DNA of 11,126 bases from SKVR01 sp964589855. Its GTDB lineage: Bacteria > Bacteroidota > Bacteroidia > Bacteroidales > UBA7960. The position numbers were made by a program, and so were the translations under genes. The notes below the pieces were generated by a model. It saw only the letters and a list, made by a program, of their open reading frames with translations, searched no databases and was not told the origin of the DNA. Shown here piece after piece: positions 5,863-11,126 of the stretch. The stretch's first letter is position 1, and each line of letters starts with the position of its first letter. The DNA lies in the NCBI GenBank assembly GCA_964589855.1, contig CAZPVB010000132.1, forward strand, positions 1 to 11,126, read 5' to 3'.

Positions 5863-8247
5863 ATGAGAGCAATTGCATTTTCCATCATTTTTTTATCTCT
5901 TCTCTTCACAGGCAATGCTGCGGAAATTACCCAAAACATACGCGGAAGGATCACCGATGTCGGTAACCTTCAACCCTTGCCCGGCGCCAATATCATTGTG
6001 ACTGATAGTGATCCTTTTAAGGGTGCTTCTTCAGATGTTGATGGATATTTCGAGATCAAAGATGTGCCCGTGGGTCGTTTGAATCTGAAAGTATCTTATG
6101 TGGGATATAAAGATGTGTATTTGTCTGAGATCAATCATATAGCAGGCAAAGAAACATATATTGAGATAGAAATGCAGGAATTTTTGCTACAGGGCAAAGA
6201 AGTGATCGTGCGCGCCAATCAAAGCAAAGCTGGTAGTATCAATCAACTTACAAGTATCAGTGCCCGTGGATTTACCGTTGAAGAGACCGAAAGGTTTGCA
6301 GGTTCGAGAAACGATGTGGCCCGTATGGCATCAAACTATGCCGGTGTGGTAGGGTTGAACGATTCAAGAAACGACATAGTGGTCAGGGGAAATAGTCCTT
6401 CGGGCTTATCATGGCGCCTGGAGGGAGTTGATATTCCCAGTCCGAATCATTGGGCGGCATTTGGCTCAAGCGGCGGACCCGTAAATATGCTCAACAACAA
6501 CCTGCTTGCCGATTCCGACTTTCTTTCTGGTGCCTTTCCTGCTGAATACGGGAATGCTTTTGCCAGTGTTTTTGATTTACGCATGCGCAACGGCAACAAT
6601 CACAACCATGAATTTCTCGGACAGGTTGGGTTTAATGGTTTTGAACTGGGTGCGGAAGGACCTTTTATGAAAGATAATAAAGGCTCATACCTGACCAACC
6701 TCAGGTATAGTACCATGGAGGTTTTTGACAGGTTGGGTATGAATTTCGGAACCTCCGGTGTTCCACAATACAGCGATATGTCCTTTAAGATCAATCTTCC
6801 TGCGACATCTGCCGGCAGTTTCTCCTTGTTTGGATTGGGTGGAAGAAGCCGGATAGAATTGCTGAACAGCAACAGGGAAGACATGGAAACAACCGATTAT
6901 TATACCGGTGAAGGTACCGATCTTATCAACGGTGCCAATATGATCGTTACAGGACTTAATCACCTGGTCAGTCTTACAAAAGATATTTATGTGCGCTCAA
7001 CAGTTGCCTATAGTTACAGGAATAATTTTACGCAACTCGATAGCATTGTATTACCCGAATACACCAATTTTAATATTTATGGAAACGACTATTCAGAGAA
7101 TAGATTATCTGGTGTTTTTAGTCTGAATGCCAAGATCAATCGAAAAAATTTGCTCAAAGCGGGGATGAACATCTCTAACCGTATGTTATATCTTTCAGAC
7201 AGCGCTTACTCTCATCGTTTTAGCCAAATGGTTACGCTGCGCGATATGGAAGGAAGTGGTTGGTTGTTGCAACCTTTTACGCACTGGCAGTTTAAACCCA
7301 ACGAAGCACTGGAGATCAATGCCGGATTGCATTACCAACACTTTCTAATGAACGATACTTACTCCCTTGAACCACGACTGGGGCTTTCGTACGACTTGAG
7401 CAACAGGCACAGACTGAGTTTTGGCGCAGGCAGACACAGTCAGATACTGCCCGTAAATATTTATCATACCCAGTCATACACAGGTAGTCAATATGTTAAA
7501 CCCAACATCAATCTCGAAATGCTCAAAAGTGATCATTATGTGTTGGGATACGATTTTAGATTCAACCCTCATACACGCATGAAGATTGAAACCTACTATC
7601 AGAGGCTTTTTGATGTCCCGGTTAATGGCAATGAACAGGACAGTTATTCAATGCTCAACCAAGGTGCCAATTTTGGAGTGTTTACAACCGATACCCTTGT
7701 AAATGAAGGTTCAGGGAAAAATATTGGGGTAGAATTAACACTCGAAAGATTCTTCCATCAGGGGTTTTACTACCTGTTTACTGCATCTGTATTTGATTCG
7801 AAATACCGTGGGTCTGACAACAAGTGGAGAAATACCACCTTTAACAACAATTACATCGGAAACCTGCTGGCAGGCTATGAATGGAAAGTAGGAGAGAACC
7901 CAAAACGAAAATCGGTGATCGATATCAACATCAAAACAACCTATGCCGGCGGACAACGTTTCGTTCCATTCAACACGGTGTATAACCCCGATACAGATCT
8001 TTACAACCAGGTTTTTGATCATACAAATGCTTTTGCAGAAAGGTACAGAGACTATTTTCGGGCCGATTTAAGCATTGGTTTTAAAATGAACACAGGCGCC
8101 ATAACACAGGAATGGATGTTGGAAATCACCAACCTTTTCAACAATCAGAACATTTTCAATACCGGTTTCAACAGAGAAAACGGTGAAGAATTCTTCAATT
8201 ACCAGCTGGGAACTATGGTCATACCCCAATGGAGAATCAGGTTTTAA
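5863..8247 (+). CDS. TonB-dependent outer-membrane receptor with carboxypeptidase-regulatory-like domain (paralogue 2)
   Basis: A 794-residue paralogue of the preceding receptor, with the same plan. Signal peptide 1-20 (MRAIAFSIIF.., cleavage after GNAA), regulatory-like domain about 25-105 (LPLPGANIIV-type motif, SDVDGYFEIKDVPVG, VGYK), a possible TonB box GKEVIVRAN (111-119), plug about 130-245 (NDIVVRGNSPSG, LEGVDIPSPNHW, FPAEYGNAF), then a barrel ending in PQWRIRF with terminal Phe. Plug and first barrel strands (HEFLGQVGFNGFE, GSYLTNLRYSTMEVF) and a late barrel segment (GFYYLFTASVFDS) are nearly the same in both copies, while the middle barrel and loops differ greatly. That pattern fits an old duplication followed by change in ligand specificity. 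The start is the only ATG giving a signal peptide, and A-rich sequence precedes it. No SusD, TonB or surface lipoprotein gene is next to it; ligand unknown. Confidence 0.9.
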   Translation: MRAIAFSIIFLSLLFTGNAAEITQNIRGRITDVGNLQPLPGANIIVTDSDPFKGASSDVDGYFEIKDVPVGRLNLKVSYVGYKDVYLSEINHIAGKETYIEIEMQEFLLQGKEVIVRANQSKAGSINQLTSISARGFTVEETERFAGSRNDVARMASNYAGVVGLNDSRNDIVVRGNSPSGLSWRLEGVDIPSPNHWAAFGSSGGPVNMLNNNLLADSDFLSGAFPAEYGNAFASVFDLRMRNGNNHNHEFLGQVGFNGFELGAEGPFMKDNKGSYLTNLRYSTMEVFDRLGMNFGTSGVPQYSDMSFKINLPATSAGSFSLFGLGGRSRIELLNSNREDMETTDYYTGEGTDLINGANMIVTGLNHLVSLTKDIYVRSTVAYSYRNNFTQLDSIVLPEYTNFNIYGNDYSENRLSGVFSLNAKINRKNLLKAGMNISNRMLYLSDSAYSHRFSQMVTLRDMEGSGWLLQPFTHWQFKPNEALEINAGLHYQHFLMNDTYSLEPRLGLSYDLSNRHRLSFGAGRHSQILPVNIYHTQSYTGSQYVKPNINLEMLKSDHYVLGYDFRFNPHTRMKIETYYQRLFDVPVNGNEQDSYSMLNQGANFGVFTTDTLVNEGSGKNIGVELTLERFFHQGFYYLFTASVFDSKYRGSDNKWRNTTFNNNYIGNLLAGYEWKVGENPKRKSVIDINIKTTYAGGQRFVPFNTVYNPDTDLYNQVFDHTNAFAERYRDYFRADLSIGFKMNTGAITQEWMLEITNLFNNQNIFNTGFNRENGEEFFNYQLGTMVIPQWRIRF

Positions 8248-8375
8248 TTTTCTTCGGTATGCATGCTTCCCTGTTTTTTATGGTTTAGTGCGAAACGTTT
8301 ACCAAACCGCCAATTATAAAACTTTATGAAGATATTTCGCTTTCAACCCGGTTATTATTTTAAACCTTATTTCTT

Positions 8376-8927
8376 ATGAATATAACAATTATCAATGGCG
8401 ATCCCGACCAGCATGAAAGTGGGTTTTCTGGTAGCGTTTCATCACTGGCTGATATGCTACGCACTGATCATCAGGTGTGGTACTTCGAACTGAGAAACAT
8501 GGAAATAAGGCAATGCACCGGATGCTGGGCATGTTGGTGGAAAACACCCGGTGTTTGCGTCATAAAAGATGATGTTTCAATGGTTTACCAACCTGTTTTA
8601 TCTTCAGATCTGGTGATATTCGCTTCCCCTTTGCGGGTGGGGTTTACCTCAGCACTTTTAAAAACCCTGCAGGACAGAATGATTCCGCTTTTGCATCCCT
8701 ATATGGAAATAAGAAATGGCGAAATCCACCACCGAAAAAGGTATCCAAAGTACCCTTTACTTTCGCTTCTCATTCAGGATGAATCTGATACAACCGCAGA
8801 GGATATTGAAATTGTGCATGATATTTACAACAGGTTTGCCATCAATTTTCATTCTGAACTAAAAAATGTATGGACAACAGATCTAATTAAAATGGAGGAC
8901 ATCAAATATGCTATTGACAATTTTTAA
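8376..8927 (+). CDS. Flavodoxin-fold NAD(P)H-dependent oxidoreductase with iron-sulfur-flavoprotein-like Cys motif
   Basis: A 183-residue cytoplasmic flavodoxin-fold protein of the FMN-reductase/iron-sulfur-flavoprotein group. It begins with a beta strand and loop (MNITIINGDPDQHESGFSGS) where FMN phosphate would bind, followed by CTGCWACWWKTPGVC (47-61). That is CX2CX2CX7C, which fits the compact motif reported to bind a 4Fe-4S cluster in archaeal iron-sulfur flavoproteins; the following KDD (64-66) is also common there. A second FMN-loop-like segment reads FASPLRVGFTSALLKTLQDR. The phosphate loop is unusual: DPDQHESGFSGS replaces the common SPR-x-x-S-N-T pattern. The role would be electron transfer or reduction of a small molecule, substrate unknown. 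It overlaps the next flavodoxin-fold gene by 20 bases, so the two are probably made together. Cluster binding is inferred from cysteine spacing only. Confidence 0.75.
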   Translation: MNITIINGDPDQHESGFSGSVSSLADMLRTDHQVWYFELRNMEIRQCTGCWACWWKTPGVCVIKDDVSMVYQPVLSSDLVIFASPLRVGFTSALLKTLQDRMIPLLHPYMEIRNGEIHHRKRYPKYPLLSLLIQDESDTTAEDIEIVHDIYNRFAINFHSELKNVWTTDLIKMEDIKYAIDNF

Positions 8928-9576
8928 TGGTTCACCACGCAAAAGCAAAAGCAACTCTACCCTTCTTGCTGAGCACTTTCTTCATGGTTTCAGAAAACAT
9001 GTCATATCCAGTACCTGCCTTGCTTATTTAGCAAGCAGAGAGAAAGAAAAGGACAATCTTGAGCTTTTCCACAACGCTCAAATCGTTGTTTTCATCTTTC
9101 CGCTTTATACCGATGCAATGCCTGGGGTGGTGAAGGATTTTTTTGAAAAAATTGCACTTTTGCCGCAAACAGAAACTACTAAAAAGGTTGGTTTTATTGT
9201 ACAATCCGGTTTTCCTGAATCAATCCATTCTACGTTTATAGCAAAATACCTGCAGCGTTTTACCCAAAGGATTGGTTGCCAATACCTGGGAACAGTAATC
9301 AAAGGAGGTGTGGAAGGTATCCAGATCATGCCTCCCTCTATGACCAAAAAAATTTACCGAAATTTCTCCCAATTGGGATATTACTTTGCAAGAGAAGAAA
9401 TGTTTGATCCGAAGATCGTTAAAAAGCTCTCTAAACCTTACCGCCTGGGCAGGTTGCGTTTATTATGGGTGAAATTGATGATCATATCAGGACTGATTAA
9501 CTACTATTGGGATATGAATCTGAAAAAACATAATGCCTTCAAATGCCGGTTTGATCAGCCTTATTTGCCTGGGTAA
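8908..9576 (+). CDS. Flavodoxin-fold NAD(P)H-dependent oxidoreductase (FMN_red/flavodoxin_2 type)
   Basis: A 222-residue flavodoxin-like protein with a canonical FMN phosphate loop FNGSPRKSKSNSTLL (6-20) and a second flavin loop FPLYTDAMPGVVKDFFEKI (64-82). A third strand and loop, VGFIVQSGFPES (94-105), completes the usual flavin site. It lacks the four-cysteine motif of its upstream neighbour. The last 70 or so residues are basic, with a hydrophobic stretch LLWVKLMIISGLINYYW (about 190-206), too irregular for a confident membrane helix. ATG 8908 lies inside the end of the upstream gene (20-base overlap), and GGAGG at 8894-8898 sits 9 bases before it; an SD-like site is uncommon in this phylum but may be due to coding sequence. 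Translational coupling is likely. Substrate unknown; a quinone, nitro compound or redox partner protein are all possible. Confidence 0.75.
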   Translation: MLLTIFNGSPRKSKSNSTLLAEHFLHGFRKHVISSTCLAYLASREKEKDNLELFHNAQIVVFIFPLYTDAMPGVVKDFFEKIALLPQTETTKKVGFIVQSGFPESIHSTFIAKYLQRFTQRIGCQYLGTVIKGGVEGIQIMPPSMTKKIYRNFSQLGYYFAREEMFDPKIVKKLSKPYRLGRLRLLWVKLMIISGLINYYWDMNLKKHNAFKCRFDQPYLPG

Positions 9577-9821
9577 GAAGAGTGATTATGATGGAAGTAA
9601 CCAGAAAGTGTTTGTGAAAGAAAGGAAAGATTTCATTGAAAAGTTAAGTAACTTATTGATTAGTGCAAGCAATAAAAACCATGGTTTTCCCAATGCTTTA
9701 TAAAAAAACCACGAGTGCAAGGCGGGCGATAGATGAAAAACAGGAGTTTACTTTTCGTAGATGACTGTTTTGAAGACAATTCCAACGCAGCACCTGGCGT
9801 TTTCTTGCAGGCACTAATTAT

Positions 9822-9869
9822 CAATCCTGCCTTCAATGAAATACTTTGATGGCAGGATTGCTGTTTTTT
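9822..9869 (+). terminator. Terminator-like hairpin upstream of the hydrolase gene
   Basis: A perfect 10-bp stem, CAATCCTGCC (9822-9831) with GGCAGGATTG (9851-9860), continues after one mismatch with TCAA / TTGA, leaving a 9-base loop. CTG and six T (9864-9869) follow. It could end transcription coming from the flavodoxin-fold pair. The three bases between stem and T run make it less than ideal. Confidence 0.6.
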
Positions 9870-9872
9870 AGC

Positions 9873-9880
9873 GAAATTTG
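9873..9880 (+). promoter_or_regulatory. Candidate -7 element for the hydrolase gene
   Basis: GAAATTTG differs by one base from TAnnTTTG and is followed by CACCC and an A-rich stretch up to the ATG at 9894. It directly follows the terminator-like hairpin. A -33 element at the right distance is not visible (the nearest TTTG, 9845-9848, is 24 bases away). The leader would be under 10 bases. Confidence 0.3.
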
Positions 9881-9893
9881 CACCCAAAAAACA

Positions 9894-10622
9894 ATGAAAC
9901 CCTGGGTATGTTCCATTTTAGTTGTATTGATATTCATTACATCAAAAGCGGATGCCATGAAATCAGATACCATTATTTATTTGATTCCCGGGCAGGGAGC
10001 AGATTGCCGTATATTTAAGGATCTTCAGCCGGATGACCGGTTTGAGGTGAGGTGCATTGAACATGTGGTGCCGGTAAAAGGGACAACGCTCCCTGAATAT
10101 GCACGCATGCTGGCACTGCAAATTGATGTTACAAAACCATTCGTGTTGATTGGTGTCTCGCTGGGCGGCATGGTGGCAGTGGAAATCAATGAAGTTCTTG
10201 CGCCTGAGAAAACCATCATCATATCATCCGCAAAATCACGCAACGAACTACCCCTGCGATATCGTTTCCAGAAACAATTTCCGCTTTACAGTCTGGTAAG
10301 TCCTGCAATGGCAAAAATGGGAGCAAAAATCCTGCAACCCATCGTAGAACCCGACCGTAATAACAACAAAGAGGTGTTTGTGAGCATGTTGCATGATAAA
10401 GACCCGCTCTTTCTGCGCAATACCATCGAAATGATCATCAACTGGGAACGAACCGAAACTACCCATGAGATCATTCACATCCATGGTGATAACGATCATA
10501 CCATCCCTGTAAGAAACGTGAAATATGATTATCTTATAAAAGATGGTTCGCACATGATGGTGCTGACAAGGGCAGAGGAGATTAGCAAACTGATCAACAA
10601 CATACTAACCACGGTTTATTAA
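9894..10622 (+). CDS. Exported alpha/beta hydrolase
   Basis: A 242-residue serine hydrolase of the alpha/beta fold with an N-terminal signal peptide (about 1-21, WVCSILVVLIFITSKADA), so probably periplasmic or membrane-associated. An oxyanion-region motif IPGQGADCRIF (31-41) follows the first strand, where most relatives have HG. The nucleophile elbow is IGVSLGG with Ser89, the acid is probably Asp201 in HGDNDHTIP, and the base His220 in DGSHMM. The cap region is short. The substrate cannot be told; carboxylesterase or thioesterase-like activity is the general expectation. ATG 9894 is chosen because it gives a normal signal peptide; in-frame TTG/ATG codons at 9846 and 9849 lie inside the terminator-like hairpin. 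The metallophosphoesterase begins 13 bases after its stop, so the two are probably co-transcribed. Confidence 0.82.
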   Translation: MKPWVCSILVVLIFITSKADAMKSDTIIYLIPGQGADCRIFKDLQPDDRFEVRCIEHVVPVKGTTLPEYARMLALQIDVTKPFVLIGVSLGGMVAVEINEVLAPEKTIIISSAKSRNELPLRYRFQKQFPLYSLVSPAMAKMGAKILQPIVEPDRNNNKEVFVSMLHDKDPLFLRNTIEMIINWERTETTHEIIHIHGDNDHTIPVRNVKYDYLIKDGSHMMVLTRAEEISKLINNILTTVY

Positions 10623-10635
10623 AAAAATACTCATT

Positions 10636-11126
10636 TTGAAACGAATAGGACTAATTTCCGATACCCACAGTTATTTCCATCCTGAACTACCCAGGATTTT
10701 TGAAAAGTGCGATGAGATATGGCATGCAGGTGATTTTGGCAATTACGAGATGGTGCAAAAACTAAGGGAATTAAAACCGCTGAGAGGCGTTTACGGCAAT
10801 ATTGACGGGCACGATATCAGGGCAGAATACCCGGAAGTGCTAAGTTTCCAATGCGAGGGAGTGGATGTTTTAATGAAGCACATTGGCGGATACCCAAGAC
10901 GGTACAATCCGGATATAAAGCAGATCATGCAAACAAAGCCACCCAAATTATTTATCAGCGGTCATTCCCATATCCTGAAAGTGATCTACGATAAACAATA
11001 CAATTGCCTGCACCTGAATCCCGGTGCCGCCGGCAAACAAGGTTTCCATAAAACAATCAGTATCCTGCGTTTCATCATCGATGGCGATCAGATAAGAGAT
11101 ATGGAGATCGTGGAGTTTGATAAGAA
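10636..11126 (+). CDS. YfcE/MJ0936-family metallophosphoesterase (3' end cut by window)
   Basis: A cytoplasmic calcineurin-like phosphodiesterase of the short YfcE/MJ0936 type; 163 codons are visible and the family is usually about 160-170 residues, so only the stop and perhaps a few residues are missing. All metal-ligand motifs are present: SDTHS (Asp9, His11), HAGD (Asp33), GNID (Asn55), KHIGG (His82) and GHSH (His110, His112), followed by LNPGAAG. Two small changes from the common pattern are GNID for GNCD and NPGA for NPGS. No in-frame ATG precedes the SDTH strand; the start is taken as TTG 10636, just before AAACGAATAGGACTA. Family members hydrolyse phosphodiesters in vitro with Mn2+, and physiological substrates are mostly unknown. 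It follows the exported hydrolase by 13 bases. Confidence 0.88.
   Translation, partial: MKRIGLISDTHSYFHPELPRIFEKCDEIWHAGDFGNYEMVQKLRELKPLRGVYGNIDGHDIRAEYPEVLSFQCEGVDVLMKHIGGYPRRYNPDIKQIMQTKPPKLFISGHSHILKVIYDKQYNCLHLNPGAAGKQGFHKTISILRFIIDGDQIRDMEIVEFDK

Larger units (their letters stand above)
9577..9893. other. 317-base gap with palindromes, no convincing gene
   Basis: I find no gene here that I would call. It holds a near-palindrome AAGTTA-AG-TAACTT (9641-9654), a perfect 14-base palindrome AAAACCATGGTTTT (9675-9688), and a terminator-like hairpin (annotated separately). A short frame (9533-9703, 56 codons from ATG) starts inside the end of the preceding gene and reads VFVKERKDFIEKLSNLL; another (9733-9849) would code for 38 residues. 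Neither has a recognisable match. Confidence 0.5.

Noticed and set aside
3265..8247. SusC/SusD glycan-uptake locus
   Set aside because: No SusD-like lipoprotein, glycoside hydrolase or sensor is present, and the receptors are shorter than typical SusC (about 1000 residues).
8248..8375. Terminator or promoter between receptor 2 and the flavodoxin-fold pair
   Set aside because: The GCATGC palindrome and GGTTT/AAACC repeats do not make a proper stem with a T run, and no TAnnTTTG element is present.
9733..9849. Forward ORF of 38 codons
   Set aside because: It overlaps the hairpin stem and has no recognisable feature; too short to call without conservation.
9660..9887. Reverse-strand ORF of 75 codons in the gap
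   Set aside because: Its composition is not protein-like, it runs through the hairpin, and no motif or start signal is visible.
9846..9893. Upstream start for the hydrolase
   Set aside because: It would put the start in a terminator-like hairpin and spoil the signal peptide; ATG 9894 gives a normal one.

Overview
The window most likely comes from a member of the Bacteroidota; the order cannot be fixed from sequence alone. The signs are two large outer-membrane receptors with an N-terminal carboxypeptidase-regulatory-like domain, start codons preceded by A/T-rich sequence with no Shine-Dalgarno motif, and a good match to the phylum-type -7 promoter element (TAnnTTTG) upstream of one receptor. 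Every convincing gene lies on the + strand. I see no tRNA, rRNA, CRISPR array, transposase or phage gene.

Layout. (1) 3-2972: a three-gene glyoxylate cluster. It holds a GhrA-type glyoxylate/hydroxypyruvate reductase (5' end cut by the window edge), an aldolase closely resembling 4-hydroxy-2-oxoglutarate aldolase (HOGA1 type), and an alanine-glyoxylate aminotransferase of the AGX1/AGXT type. Together they would cleave 4-hydroxy-2-oxoglutarate to pyruvate and glyoxylate, then either transaminate the glyoxylate to glycine or reduce it to glycolate. The three human enzymes doing these jobs (AGXT, GRHPR, HOGA1) are those lost in primary hyperoxaluria types 1, 2 and 3. (2) 2973-3264: an intergenic region with a weak terminator candidate, a cluster of CGAACAA-type repeats and a promoter candidate. 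(3) 3265-8247: two tandem paralogous TonB-dependent receptors without a SusD partner, separated by a strong intrinsic terminator and a candidate promoter, so probably expressed separately. (4) 8376-9576: two overlapping flavodoxin-fold genes. The first carries a four-cysteine motif like that of iron-sulfur flavoproteins; the second does not. (5) 9577-9893: a gap with two palindromes and a terminator-like hairpin. (6) 9894 to the end: an exported alpha/beta hydrolase followed 13 bases later by a YfcE/MJ0936-type metallophosphoesterase starting at TTG and cut by the right edge just before its stop.

The most interesting item is the glyoxylate cluster: a compact bacterial set matching a pathway best known from mammalian hydroxyproline breakdown. 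Functions are inferred from remembered family motifs and alignments, not from a database search.
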